Part shown: positions 1 through 9,177 of the stretch, in pieces | Numbering within the stretch: position 1 is the first letter of the stretch | How the letters are laid out: the number at the start of each line of letters is the position of its first letter | Assembly: GCF_009931695.1 (NCBI RefSeq) | Contig: NZ_CP048000.1 | Location: forward strand, 5,102,501 to 5,166,500 | DNA length: 64,000 nt | Source: Anaerocolumna sedimenticola | Lineage (GTDB): Bacteria; Bacillota; Clostridia; Lachnospirales; Lachnospiraceae | Reading direction: 5' to 3' | Position numbers and translations under genes: made by a program | Notes under the pieces: model-generated | Seen by the model: only the letters and a program-made list of their open reading frames with translations | What the model was told of the DNA's origin: nothing | Databases searched by the model: none

Positions 1-1333
1 CATCATTACGTCCGCACCAGTAATTTGCACCCACTTGATCCGTACTTTGATCCCATCCCTCCGGATAGGCCAGTTTACCGTCATCTGTAATAATATAGTC
101 CGTTCCTTCAATACCATAGTTAATATAACGGTAGCACTCCTCCTCGTTACGCAGCAGGTCATATACCATCAAAGCCCGTTCCGGATGCTTTGAATTTGCA
201 CTGATTGCAGCTGCACCGTGTGTTTTCAAGGGTTTGGCTACATTCTTATTTTCCTGTCCCCAATAATACATCTTGGCATCTGAACCCGGCTGCTTGACAT
301 CCATATTCGGTTTAATCTGAGAGTAATAAGTCTGGCTGTGATGCTGATCGGCACCTGAGGTACCTGCATATAATTCTTCTCTGCTGTCTCCGTCAAAATT
401 CAGAACATCCTCACGCCAAACTCCTATCTCGTTCCATTGTTTCATCAAATCTGCCGCTTTATAGATCGTATCATCCTCTATGTATGGAGAAGATACCGTA
501 TAAGGATCATCTGCTTTCGTACACCAGAATTCATAGTTTCCTGCATTGCATCCGATTAAAACACGGTAATCAGAATTAGACTGAATATAGGCTCCTAATA
601 ATCCTCCGGAATTATTTTTTCCAGGAACATCCCAGGGAATTACACCCTCTTTATTCTCTTTTATATATTTAAAATAGGCAGTAAGATCATCAAACTTACT
701 GACCGTTCCATCTGCAAGTCCGGCTTCTTTAGCCCAATCTCCACGGTAGAACATACCATGATTGGTATACTGTGTATAATGATCTTCCGGAATAAAATAA
801 ATTTCATTATTATATTTGCAGATATCCCAGTCCCCATTCCCATTTACCTGTTCGTAGGTTTTTGGTGCATAAGTTTTCAGCATCTCCTCAGATAATGGCA
901 TAAAGGCGCCTTTCTGGGTGTTTTCCCAGGCATAAAGCCAGTCTGTGGCAGTTGTTATAAGATCCAGGGAATCGTCTCCGCTTAGTAACTGCACATTGTA
1001 CTGTGTCTGCCAGTCTGCCCATTCCACATAGGTAAGCTTAAGCTCCGCATTTACTTTTTCCGTAAGAGCTTTATTCAGTTGTTCCAGCATAGCTTCAAGT
1101 CTTCCATTGGTTGGCTTATCCCCAAGAACCAACATATTAATTACTTCATGGCTGGATGTATCAATACCGGTCCCCTCCTTACTGCCAGCATCGCTACCAG
1201 TATTTTTAACTGTAGTAGAAGTATTTTTTGTGTCACTGTTACTGCCGCCTCCCCCACATCCAACAAGGCTTACTGTTGTAATTGCGGCCAGAACGACTGC
1301 TAAAATACGTTTTACCAGGCTTTTCTTTTTCAT
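1..1333 (-). CDS. Sugar ABC transporter substrate-binding lipoprotein (C-terminus off the window)
   Basis: Open reading frame running off the left edge; about 444 N-terminal residues are visible. It starts at the ATG complementary to 1331-1333 behind a GGAGGAT ribosome site. The N-terminus is a lipoprotein signal: MKKK, a hydrophobic core, then lipobox SLVGC, followed by a Gly/Ser/Thr-rich linker. The rest resembles the large LplA-type extracellular solute-binding proteins (LGDKPTNGRLEAM, YFIPEDHYTQYTN, NEEECYRYINYG). It should sit on the outer face of the membrane and deliver an oligosaccharide to the two permeases encoded just upstream in the same orientation. The nearby alpha-galactosidase suggests a galactoside ligand, which is inference. 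No ATPase gene is present, as usual for this family, which normally shares a global MsmK-type ATPase. Confidence 0.9.
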   Translation of the reverse strand, partial: MKKKSLVKRILAVVLAAITTVSLVGCGGGGSNSDTKNTSTTVKNTGSDAGSKEGTGIDTSSHEVINMLVLGDKPTNGRLEAMLEQLNKALTEKVNAELKLTYVEWADWQTQYNVQLLSGDDSLDLITTATDWLYAWENTQKGAFMPLSEEMLKTYAPKTYEQVNGNGDWDICKYNNEIYFIPEDHYTQYTNHGMFYRGDWAKEAGLADGTVSKFDDLTAYFKYIKENKEGVIPWDVPGKNNSGGLLGAYIQSNSDYRVLIGCNAGNYEFWCTKADDPYTVSSPYIEDDTIYKAADLMKQWNEIGVWREDVLNFDGDSREELYAGTSGADQHHSQTYYSQIKPNMDVKQPGSDAKMYYWGQENKNVAKPLKTHGAAAISANSKHPERALMVYDLLRNEEECYRYINYGIEGTDYIITDDGKLAYPEGWDQSTDQVGANYWCGRND

Positions 1334-1369
1334 CTTAATCCTCCATTTCATTTTTATTTTATTTATATT

Positions 1370-1390
1370 AGATTCCTGTTTATGGAATCT
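1370..1390 (-). other. Intercistronic hairpin before the lipoprotein gene
   Basis: Perfect 7-bp inverted repeat AGATTCC / GGAATCT with a 7-nt loop. It lies in the 120-bp gap between the permease stop (1454) and the lipoprotein start (1333). It lacks an immediate T-tract on the minus strand, so it looks more like an mRNA-processing or stabilising structure than a terminator. Similar hairpins precede the other two lipoprotein genes in the window. Confidence 0.5.
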
Positions 1391-1453
1391 ATATTGACGA
1401 TTCCGTCACTGCGGTCCGTTCTTATCCCGAGGGTAGTAAATCGTTATTACAAT

Positions 1454-2359
1454 TTATCCTTTTACTGCTCCTACTGTGATACCGGAGATGAAATATTTTT
1501 GTACAAACGGATATAGAAAAACAATGGGACCGGTGGCTACTACTGCTGTTGCCATCTTCAAAGTATTGGATGGCAGTTCGGTATAGGTAACATTGGCACC
1601 CGCCACAGAACCTTTTAATGCATTAGCCGTATTAATGATATTATATAAATAATACTGCAGCGGCTTATAGGTAACGGATGATCCAAGATAAAGGGAGGAC
1701 TGGTACCACTCATTCCAATATCCCAATGCCAGAAAAAGACCTACCGTTGCAAGCGCCGGTTTTAACATTGGAAAAATAAGGGAGATGAATATCTTAAAAT
1801 CTCCGGCACCGTCAATCTTACCGGATTCCGTTATCTCATATGGTACTGATTTCGCAAAGTTTTTCATAAGAATAATCAGCCAGGGCGACATCAACAGTTG
1901 AAGAAATACAGCCAGATAACTTCCTTTCAGATTCAGATACCTTGCCACCCAGATGAAAGTCGGTGCCATACCTGCTGAAAATAAGGTGGTAAAATAGATA
2001 AAAAATGACAATATATTACGGTATGGAAAATCCTTTCTCTGCAACGCATAACCGGTCATTGCTATCATAAATAAACCCAAAACCGTACCGCATCCGGTCA
2101 TAATAATGGTTACGGCATAAGAACCGAGTATCATCTTCGGATATCGGAACACCCATCCATATGCCACAAGAGTCAGCCCCTTAGGAAGCAGTCCAAAACC
2201 CTCTTTGCTGATTATACTCTCGGTAGAAAAAGATGCGGAAATAATTAAAATAAATGGAAAGATACATATCATTGTAAACAGCAGAACAACTATGTACGAA
2301 ATTAATTTTAATGCAACCGTGCTTCTGCCCAGTTTGATTTTAGTCCCTTTTTTTACCAT
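1454..2359 (-). CDS. Sugar ABC transporter permease, LplC/YtcP type
   Basis: Inner-membrane permease of the carbohydrate uptake family with about six transmembrane segments. The EAA-type cytoplasmic loop that contacts the ATPase reads ITESGKIDGAGDFKIFISLIFP. The C-terminus FISGITVGAVKG is typical of LplC-like proteins. The open frame extends to 2383, but an AGGAGG site lies 6 nt before the ATG at 2359 (MVKKGTK), so that start is preferred; it gives 301 residues and a 10-nt gap after the upstream permease stop. It forms one importer with the 332-residue permease and the lipoprotein. Confidence 0.93.
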   Translation of the reverse strand: MVKKGTKIKLGRSTVALKLISYIVVLLFTMICIFPFILIISASFSTESIISKEGFGLLPKGLTLVAYGWVFRYPKMILGSYAVTIIMTGCGTVLGLFMIAMTGYALQRKDFPYRNILSFFIYFTTLFSAGMAPTFIWVARYLNLKGSYLAVFLQLLMSPWLIILMKNFAKSVPYEITESGKIDGAGDFKIFISLIFPMLKPALATVGLFLALGYWNEWYQSSLYLGSSVTYKPLQYYLYNIINTANALKGSVAGANVTYTELPSNTLKMATAVVATGPIVFLYPFVQKYFISGITVGAVKG

Positions 2360-2369
2360 CCTCTGCCTC

Positions 2370-3368
2370 CTAGAATAATGCATAATCCGGATCTATCCGT
2401 TTTACCAGCCAGTTGCTTAACATAACCAAAGTAAATCCAAAGATGGACTGATACAGTCCAACTGCTGATGATGTTGCAAAATTATTCTGAGACATCATCA
2501 TACGGTATACGGAAGTTTCTATGATATCAGTTGTTTCAAACAACTGGGAATTATTGCCGACAAGGTTCCAGAATAAACCAAAGTTACCTTTCATAATACC
2601 ACCGAGAGCAAACAGCAATAAAATGACAAAGGTAGGTTTCAGACATGGGAGAATGATGTAACGGATTCGCTGCCAGCTGGCAGCACCATCAACCTCCGCA
2701 GCCTCTATCATACTGGAATCTATACCACAGATTGATGCAAAATATACAACAGATCCATAACCAGTCTGCTGCCACATCTGGCAGAAAACAATGATAAACG
2801 GCCAAACGCCTGCCATACTGTAAATCTTAACAGGATCTCCGCCCAGCTCTCTCAGGACGGTATTGAGAGCACCGGTATCGTAATTGAGAATATTAAAAGT
2901 GATAGCTCCAATCAAAACCGTGGAAATAAAATATGGCAGAAACATAATTGTCTGAGATACTTTTTTAAACCATTTGTTTCTGATTTCATTCAGCATGATT
3001 GCAATTGTTATCTGAAAAACATTGCCGAGTATAATAAATACCAGATTGTAAAGTATCGTATTTTTAGTTAAATGCCACAATTGCCCGGATTTTATCAGGA
3101 ATTCAAAGTTTTTAAGTCCTACGAAGGGACTACCGAAGATACCGTCACGGAAATTATAATTTGTAAATGCTATGTAGACACCCGGAAGCGGGCAATAACA
3201 AAAAACAATAAAGAATATAATGGGCGGAAGACACATAAGTAACAGTGTTTTATTGTCATTTAATGTATTCCAAAAGGATTTTTTATGAGCTTTTACCGCT
3301 ACCTCACTAGAATTGTTCTTATTCTCTTTCACATCATTCTCCTCCTGTTTTTTTGAAATCGGTTTCAT
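2370..3368 (-). CDS. Sugar ABC transporter permease, LplB type
   Basis: 332-residue partner permease. A polar N-terminal tail of about 35 residues is followed by a first membrane helix (LLLMCLPPIIFFIVFCYCPL) and several more. The EAA loop reads IEAAEVDGAASWQRIRYIILPCL. The C-terminus RIDPDYALF matches the LplB pattern. It is the first gene of the transporter operon. Its ATG lies just downstream of cre/LacI-like palindromes, one of which overlaps codons 1-5. The order LplB-LplC-lipoprotein is the usual arrangement in Lachnospiraceae sugar loci. Confidence 0.93.
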   Translation of the reverse strand: MKPISKKQEENDVKENKNNSSEVAVKAHKKSFWNTLNDNKTLLLMCLPPIIFFIVFCYCPLPGVYIAFTNYNFRDGIFGSPFVGLKNFEFLIKSGQLWHLTKNTILYNLVFIILGNVFQITIAIMLNEIRNKWFKKVSQTIMFLPYFISTVLIGAITFNILNYDTGALNTVLRELGGDPVKIYSMAGVWPFIIVFCQMWQQTGYGSVVYFASICGIDSSMIEAAEVDGAASWQRIRYIILPCLKPTFVILLLFALGGIMKGNFGLFWNLVGNNSQLFETTDIIETSVYRMMMSQNNFATSSAVGLYQSIFGFTLVMLSNWLVKRIDPDYALF

Positions 3369-3493
3369 GATTACCCATAAAAATCGGATTTCATGATTAT
3401 TCCGTCACTGCGTTTCTACATCCAGCGCATTTGTACTTATGAACACCAAGATGCAAAAAAACTGAATCAAACTTTGTACTGAAACCCGTTTCA
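3354..3493. promoter_or_regulatory. Cluster of cre/LacI-type operator-like palindromes
   Basis: Three related 14-mers lie in and before the start of the LplB-type permease gene. TGAAATCGGTTTCA is at 3354-3367, a weaker AAAATCGGATTTCA at 3381-3394, and TGAAACCCGTTTCA at 3480-3493. The first matches the known CcpA cre consensus TGWAANCGNTNWCA, read on either strand. All fit a LacI-family operator. The adjacent LacI protein (3658-4689) or CcpA is the likely binder (inference). The 3369-3657 gap holds nothing else beyond the terminator at 3584. Confidence 0.6.
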
Positions 3494-3583
3494 TATAACC
3501 ATTATATTCCTATTACCATAATTTGTCAATTAATTATTATACATTTTTTCCCATTTTAATGTGCAAATAGTTGATTAAACTAA

Positions 3584-3635
3584 AAATGAGGAACCATTTT
3601 TTGTGCATTTTGCACTTTAAAATGGTTCCTCATTT
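3584..3635 (-). terminator. Terminator after the LacI gene
   Basis: Perfect 17-bp inverted repeat (AAATGAGGAACCATTTT and its complement) with an 18-nt loop, 22 bp beyond the stop of the LacI gene on the minus strand. The A/T-rich outer stem supplies the T-run (CATTTTTAG) on the minus strand. It separates the GH27-LacI unit from the transporter operon. Confidence 0.75.
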
Positions 3636-3657
3636 ATGTATTTTAGCAAACTTCTCA

Positions 3658-4689
3658 TTAGATACTTCTGCAGGATTCCCTTACCACAAGTTCGGGTGGA
3701 ATCAGCTGTAATTTAGGAGGATTTTTTCCTTCCAATGCAGTAATTGCAGTCTCAACAAGAGCATCCCCAAACTTATCATACTGATATCCCATACTGGTTA
3801 AACGCGGCGTACAGGAATCTGCAATAAAAGTATTATCAAAACTCGCTACGGAAATATCTTCCGGAATCCGGTATGAATGCCGGCGGACTGACTGAACGAT
3901 TCCCAGGGCGGTAAAATCATTGATAGCAATGATCGCACTTGGTAATTCAATATTACTTTCAAACATCTCGTTCATTGCCCTGTACCCGCTTTCCAAACTA
4001 TATTCTCCCGTTTCGACCATATATTCCGGCCGAAAGGGGATTCCATATTTTCTTAGGCTGCTGCGGTAGCGGATACGCTTGGCATAGGTTGAATTAACAT
4101 CTTTCCTGCCGCCCATGATACAAATATTTTGGTGTCCGCTGCCGATCAGATATTCCATCAGAATATCCATAGCCTGTGCTTCATCAATGTTTACCTGATA
4201 ACAGTCACTGCCGTCTAATTTACCGGTAATTACCACCGGAGTTGTATCTGCAATCTGATTCATCTTCTCAACGTATTCTTCGTCCGAAACAAGTTCGTCA
4301 ACTTTACCGCCCATCAAAATCAGTGCATCTACCCTTTGTTCAAACATTTTCTGTAAATGATACTCTTCCAGCTCCATATTGCTCATTGAATTACTGAGTA
4401 AAAGAATATACCCTCTTTCACTGGCTGCGCGTTCACACTCAACTGCAAGTGTTGCATAGAAAGGATTTCGGATATCCGGTGCCAGCAACCCAATAATTTT
4501 TGACTGAGTATTGCTAAGTCCTCGCGCCATAGCATTGGGCCGAAAATCATATTTTTGAATTAATTCTTCAACTTTAATTCGTTTTTCATCACTGACATTT
4601 GCATTATGCGTTAATACACGTGAAACTGTTGCCGGGGAAACACCTGCTTCTTTGGCTATATGATAAATACTGACTCTTTCTTTTCCCAT
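3658..4689 (-). CDS. LacI-family transcriptional regulator
   Basis: 343 residues. The N-terminal LacI helix-turn-helix is complete (ISIYHIAKEAGVSPATVSRVL-like, residues 6-26) with the hinge helix PNAMARGLS near residue 52. The periplasmic-binding-protein-like effector domain follows (IIGLLAPDIRNPFYATLA; SVASFDNTFIADSCTPRLTS near the C-terminus). It lies 46 bp downstream of the alpha-galactosidase gene in the same direction and upstream of the transporter operon, so it probably senses a galactoside and controls both units. Candidate operators are the TGAAAnCG palindromes at 3354-3493. Confidence 0.93.
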   Translation of the reverse strand: MGKERVSIYHIAKEAGVSPATVSRVLTHNANVSDEKRIKVEELIQKYDFRPNAMARGLSNTQSKIIGLLAPDIRNPFYATLAVECERAASERGYILLLSNSMSNMELEEYHLQKMFEQRVDALILMGGKVDELVSDEEYVEKMNQIADTTPVVITGKLDGSDCYQVNIDEAQAMDILMEYLIGSGHQNICIMGGRKDVNSTYAKRIRYRSSLRKYGIPFRPEYMVETGEYSLESGYRAMNEMFESNIELPSAIIAINDFTALGIVQSVRRHSYRIPEDISVASFDNTFIADSCTPRLTSMGYQYDKFGDALVETAITALEGKNPPKLQLIPPELVVRESCRSI

Positions 4690-4735
4690 AGAATCTCCTG
4701 TATACTGTCAATTTAATAATTAATACAATGCCGTT

Positions 4736-6049
4736 TCAGTTTAACTTAAACAGCGCCGCACCATGTTTCTCAATCTCATCCGTAAGGTTCCCATCGACAA
4801 TTCTTACCTCTTTACCCGTCCACAATTCCCGGGCCGGCACTTCTTTTAAATTAACATCCTTATAACGGTAATATCCGCATTCATCTAAAGATGTCATTAC
4901 TTTTGATTTTTCATCCCTGAAATTGAATAGCGCCACATAACATTCGTTGGTTTCTTGATTTCTGGAAAACCACACTGCATAATCTTTGTTTCTGGTTACC
5001 TGAACTGCCTTATGTTCTTCACTTAACATTGCTAATACCTGTTTATTTGTAATAAGGGATAAGGTCCATTCATCCATCATTGTCAGTTCGGCTCCCAACA
5101 TGAGCGGTGAACGGAAGATACACCACAAGGTCATCATGGTAATCTGTTCTTCCCGTGTAAAGTTAGTCACACGCTCTGCTTCAAATCCTTTTCCGACTAA
5201 TCCTAACGGAAGCATATCACAGTCAGGATAACATCCTTTTGTCACATGGTTCTGCCATAATTCACAACGTTCAAACATATTAAGGAGTAATGGCCAGCTA
5301 TCCCAAAAATCATCGGTAATCCGCCACATATTAGCATATTTTTCATAATGCCAGGCCTGTTCAATTAATGCCGGCCCCGGAGAAAGGCTAAGGACAATTG
5401 GACGACCGCTTATTTTTATAGCATGATGCAGCATTTCGATTTCATGTCTGGCTGAATAAGGGTTATTTGCATACAGATTGGTATTGCAGATATCATCACA
5501 TTTGATGTAATCAACTCCCCACTCTGCATATAGTTTTAACAGAGAATTATAATATTCCTGTGCTCCCGGTTCATTTTTCAGACCATACATATCCGGATTC
5601 CAACCACAAATGGAACTTGGAGCTGCTATCATATCTGCTGTAATATCTGTACCTAAAATTCTGCTATGATTATGGGCTGCAACTCTTGGGATACCTCTCA
5701 TTATATGAATGCCGAATTTGAGTCCAAGATTATGTATATAATCTGCCAAAGGCTTAAATCCATTGCCATTGGCAGAAGACGGGAATTTCTCAGGGTCTGG
5801 CAAAAGCCTTGCATATTCATCCATTTCTAACCTGCTAAACGGTATATATTGATATTGCTGCCGTTTTGTTCCCGTACCATAGGCATACCACTGAATATCC
5901 ACAACCACATATTCCCATCCATATTCCTTTAAATGGGCAGCCATATAATCTGCATTTGCCCTGACCTGTTCTTCATTTACTGTCGTATCATAATAATCAT
6001 AACTGTTCCAACCCATCGGTGGTCTTGAAGTAAAACTATTTTTATCCAT
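4736..6049 (-). CDS. Alpha-galactosidase, glycoside hydrolase family 27
   Basis: 437 residues without a signal peptide, so cytoplasmic. Typical GH27 start PPMGWNSYDYY (residues 10-20), then YVVVDIQWY (residues 47-55). The strand bearing the nucleophile reads YIKCDD, with Asp185 as the expected nucleophile. The acid/base segment reads WRITDDFWDSW, with Asp247 likely. The family retains anomeric configuration and removes alpha-1,6 or alpha-1,3 galactose; some members act on alpha-N-acetylgalactosamine or beta-arabinopyranose. The C-terminal 90 residues look like the usual beta-sandwich. Together with the ABC importer it fits import and intracellular cleavage of raffinose-type or galactomannan-derived oligosaccharides (inference). 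The nucleophile motif has Cys where many members have Tyr (KYD). Confidence 0.92.
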   Translation of the reverse strand: MDKNSFTSRPPMGWNSYDYYDTTVNEEQVRANADYMAAHLKEYGWEYVVVDIQWYAYGTGTKRQQYQYIPFSRLEMDEYARLLPDPEKFPSSANGNGFKPLADYIHNLGLKFGIHIMRGIPRVAAHNHSRILGTDITADMIAAPSSICGWNPDMYGLKNEPGAQEYYNSLLKLYAEWGVDYIKCDDICNTNLYANNPYSARHEIEMLHHAIKISGRPIVLSLSPGPALIEQAWHYEKYANMWRITDDFWDSWPLLLNMFERCELWQNHVTKGCYPDCDMLPLGLVGKGFEAERVTNFTREEQITMMTLWCIFRSPLMLGAELTMMDEWTLSLITNKQVLAMLSEEHKAVQVTRNKDYAVWFSRNQETNECYVALFNFRDEKSKVMTSLDECGYYRYKDVNLKEVPARELWTGKEVRIVDGNLTDEIEKHGAALFKLN

Positions 6050-6109
6050 TTATAAACCTCCATGCTAAAATAATTCTATTAAATGTAATATCTAACAGTG
6101 TTCTATTAA

Positions 6110-6139
6110 GATAATAGAAGACTTCCTTCTGCTATTATC
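6110..6139. other. Hairpin in the GH27 upstream region
   Basis: Inverted repeat GATAATAG / CTATTATC with an AAG/CTTC inner extension, between the histidine-phosphatase stop (6267) and the GH27 start (6049). It could terminate the phosphatase transcript or act as an operator for GH27; the sequence does not decide. Two ATTCTATTAA-like direct repeats flank it at about 6072 and 6101. Confidence 0.35.
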
Positions 6140-6266
6140 CTGACATTCCCAGCTGCAATGACCTCTCCTGCAAATGGTCAGAATAATAAATCATAACTAC
6201 TCTTTTTACCTCCTTTTTTCAAATGGTAAATTCTAATGTCTGAATGTGATGTTTATATTATATTTT

Positions 6267-6833
6267 TTATTCTGTTATATTTATTTTACTTATCTTTTCA
6301 CACACATCAATGTTAAATTGCATTTTAACAATCCAGGGCATTAACCTCTTCATTTTTTCAAAGTCTTCATAACCATAAGTATTTTGATAATAATTTATAA
6401 TCGTGCTTAACGCAGTTCCATGGGTTCCTATCACTATGTTTTTACCCTTATGTAACAATAAAACGTCATTTAATGCCTTGATGTTTCGTTCCTGTACTTC
6501 TCTCAAACTTTCTCCATCCGCTAATTTGTAATCAAAATCTTCCCACTGCTTTTTTGAAAAAGAGGTAAAATCTTCTATCCAGGCACTATCTACTTTCCGC
6601 TCCCTGAATTCATAAATAACCTTTATATTTAATCCGCTTTCATCTGCAAAATCCTTGACCGTATCAATTGCTCTTAGATATGGACTGGACAATACTTCAT
6701 CGATTTCCTTATCCTTTAAATATGCTGTAACCAGCTTGGCATCTGCATGGCCTTTCACGGTTAATGGCCTTAAAAGATCATCGTGCACCTCAAAATCCGG
6801 TTCTGCATGTCTTATAAAATAGACTGTTGTCAT
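6267..6833 (-). CDS. Histidine phosphatase family protein (phosphoglycerate-mutase-like)
   Basis: 188 residues. The catalytic RHAEP motif is at residues 8-12 (His9 would be the phosphorylated residue). The second catalytic His is in GTHGTALSTII near residue 137. SSPYLRAIDTVKDF is the usual second arginine-bearing motif. The size fits small broad-specificity phosphatases (CobC/GpmB-like). The substrate cannot be read from the sequence. It stands alone between the AraC gene and the GH27 gene, all on the minus strand. Confidence 0.85.
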   Translation of the reverse strand: MTTVYFIRHAEPDFEVHDDLLRPLTVKGHADAKLVTAYLKDKEIDEVLSSPYLRAIDTVKDFADESGLNIKVIYEFRERKVDSAWIEDFTSFSKKQWEDFDYKLADGESLREVQERNIKALNDVLLLHKGKNIVIGTHGTALSTIINYYQNTYGYEDFEKMKRLMPWIVKMQFNIDVCEKISKINITE

Positions 6834-6923
6834 AATACTCCCCCTATGGATAAATTATTTTATTATTATAACATATCTATTAATATTCAAAAAGAAATTA
6901 TCTCTTCAGAGTATTGCTGCGTA

Positions 6924-7766
6924 TTAGACTCTTTTCCTATAAAACAAAGGTTTATGACCCGTTAGTTCTTTAAACACCCGTCCAAAATGAGTGATACTTC
7001 CAAAACCAACTTTTGCAGCGATTAAACTAACTTTTAGATTACTTTCCTCTAATAACTTCTTTGCTTCTTTAATCCGAACACTGTTCAAATATTCTACGAA
7101 AGTAAACCCTGTAACTTCTTTAAAAGTACGGCTCAGATAATAAGGGCTTACATAAAACCGATTTGACAGAAATTGTAGAGATAAATCATTTTTATAATAT
7201 GTATTGATATACCGGACCACCTCAGATATACGCTCATGTTTCGTATTTAAATACTCAAACGGTTTTATATTATGTTCTTCCATATATCTGGATGAAAAAA
7301 TCAGTAACTGCAGGATAAGACTTTGTATATAAATTTCATAAGATGATTTTTTTTCCTGTGCTTCCAACACAATTTGCTGCAGCATATCCTCGACAAGTAT
7401 TTTATGCTGTAAAGAAAAATGAATAACCAGATAATCATTTTGAAAATTTGGATGTAAGGTATTAATAAAGTTTCCATTAAATGCAGCCAGGAACTCCTCT
7501 TTAAAATTCAGGATAATTTTTTCATGTTTTGGATGCTCCGTATTAGCAGTTCTATGTAAAACATTAGGTCTTATAATTACTAAATCTCCGGTTCCCATAA
7601 CAATCGTTCTGTCTTTAATAAAGAATTGTCTCTCTCCCTCTAAAAGATAATAGAGTTCGTAAGAACTATGGAAATGACTCTCCGGCATTGCATGGTTGAA
7701 CTGTTTTTTCTTAGAAACGGAAAAAATGTCCTCTACATCATTACATTCAAAGCTGCTTAGCTTCAT
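6924..7766 (-). CDS. AraC-family transcriptional regulator
   Basis: 280 residues. The N-terminal cupin-type sensing domain contains FHSSYELYYLLEGE near residue 32. The C-terminal double helix-turn-helix spans about residues 180-280 (LSLQFLSNRFYVSPYYLSR; VSLIAAKVGFGSITHFGRVF). It is divergently transcribed from the GH105 gene at 8015 and probably activates it in response to a rhamnogalacturonan-derived sugar (inference). The 248-bp gap holds a promoter-like module at 7881-7950. The ATG has a GGAGG site. Confidence 0.9.
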   Translation of the reverse strand: MKLSSFECNDVEDIFSVSKKKQFNHAMPESHFHSSYELYYLLEGERQFFIKDRTIVMGTGDLVIIRPNVLHRTANTEHPKHEKIILNFKEEFLAAFNGNFINTLHPNFQNDYLVIHFSLQHKILVEDMLQQIVLEAQEKKSSYEIYIQSLILQLLIFSSRYMEEHNIKPFEYLNTKHERISEVVRYINTYYKNDLSLQFLSNRFYVSPYYLSRTFKEVTGFTFVEYLNSVRIKEAKKLLEESNLKVSLIAAKVGFGSITHFGRVFKELTGHKPLFYRKRV

Positions 7767-7880
7767 TGTCTTTCCTCCTAACTATTTCAGGTCTTTTGAG
7801 CCGGATTGCGTGTTAAAATTGTTTTCATAATATCAAATATCAATTTATAATGTTTTTGCAATTGTTTCGTTATCACTTAA

Positions 7881-7950
7881 ATACAGTATACTACAAAAAC
7901 AGCAAAATTTAAGAAGAAAATTAAAATTTGGGCAATTAATGTACAAATAA
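7881..7950. repeat. Copy A of a duplicated 70-bp promoter-like module
   Basis: ATACAGTATACTACAAAAAC at 7881-7900, continuing AGnAAnATTTAAG, is nearly identical to 23552-23585. A second conserved block TAATGTACAAATAA (7937-7950) lies at almost the same distance as TAATATACAAATAA at 23607-23620. Read on the minus strand it contains TATACT, a plausible -10 for the AraC gene. The same layout precedes the DUF2156 gene at the other copy. Confidence 0.55.
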
Positions 7951-8014
7951 ATGCATTAACATACCAATATAGAACTTGAACTTAATATAAATAATACAAA
8001 AAGGGAGCAGTAAA

Positions 8015-9114
8015 ATGACAAAATTAAAAGATAGAACACCACTTATGTGGGGAGAACTTGCCTGTGATACATTAATGCATAAATTTAATGCAAAGGAATT
8101 GCCTCCGGTTGGACGATTCCATTATCATCAAGGTGTTTTCCTGCTGGGTATGGAAAAATGCTTCAAACAAAACAACAATGATACGTATTTTACTTATATA
8201 AAAATTGGGTTGACAGTATTATTGATGGGAAAGGCACCGTTCTTTCATATGACCCTACTCAATTCGATGATATCGAACCCGGTATTCTTCTTTTTAATCT
8301 ATATGAAAAGACTGGTGATGAACGGTATAGAACCGCTTTATTCACAATGGTTCCATTATTTAAAACCTGGAAAACCAATTCAAAAGGTGGTTTCTGGCAC
8401 AAAGATGACTTACCAAATCAAATGTGGCTGGACTGCCTTTTTATGTGCGGTCCGATTGGGGTAAAATTTGGTCATACTTTTCAAGATCCTGAATATTATG
8501 ACATAATTGCCCATCAGGCTATTCTTATGTATCAATATACCAAAGATGACAAAACCGGACTTCTCTACCACGGATGGGATGAAACAAAAAAAGCCTTATG
8601 GGCAGATCCGGTAACCGGTAAATCACCGGAATTCTGGGGACGTTCCATCGGCTGGTTTCCCGTTGCATTAGTTGAGATTTTTGATGACTTTCCTGATAAT
8701 CATGAAAAGAAACCGGAACTAGTTCAAATACTTCAAAATACACTGAAATCCCTGATTCCTTTTCAGGATGAAAAAACCGGACTATGGTATGAAGTTATAG
8801 ATAAAACAGATGACCCCCAAAATTGGCTGGAAACATCCTGTACCTGCCTGTTTGTTTACGCATTGGCAAAAGCGGTAAGAAAAGGATATTTGCATAAAAT
8901 ATATTTAAAATATGCCTGGAAAGGGTTTGAAGGTGTTATTACCCGGCTTAAATTTGATGCTAACGGAGGTATTATGATTGACGGAGTATGTATCGGTACG
9001 GGAATCGGCGATTATAAGCATTATCTGAACCGTCCCACAAGTGTGAATGACTTACACGGAGCAGGAGCTTTTATTATGATGTGTGCAGAAATGAATCTGT
9101 CTGAAAAGTTTTAA
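8015..9114 (+). pseudogene. GH105 unsaturated rhamnogalacturonyl hydrolase (YteR-like), frameshifted
   Basis: The N-terminal frame begins at ATG 8015 behind AAGGGAG (PPVGRFHYHQGVFLLGMEK). It continues correctly only after a one-base frame change at the A5 run 8200-8204. Adding one A there restores YIKNWVDSIIDGKGTV and joins the second frame through to 9114, about 366 residues in total, the normal GH105 length. The second part carries the family signature MWLDCLFMCGP (general acid Asp; Cys where Gly/Ala is common) and WGRSIGWFPVALVEI. The end reads NDLHGAGAFIMMCAEM. Members hydrolyse unsaturated rhamnogalacturonan disaccharides in the cytoplasm. It is divergent from the AraC gene. It is either a recent pseudogene or a homopolymer sequencing error. 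Confidence 0.88.
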
Positions 9115-9148
9115 AGATGATATCGTGTATCCGATTATTATAATGAAT

Positions 9149-9177
9149 GCTGCAAAATACTTTGAGCATTTTGCAGC
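9149..9177. terminator. GCTGCAAAAT hairpin between convergent genes
   Basis: Perfect 10-bp inverted repeat GCTGCAAAAT / ATTTTGCAGC with a 9-nt loop, between the GH105 stop (9114, plus) and the HAD stop (9317, minus). It belongs to the recurring GCTGCTGCAAAA hairpin group also seen at 29911 and 35927. There is no clean T-tract, so its terminator role is inferred from position. Confidence 0.5.
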
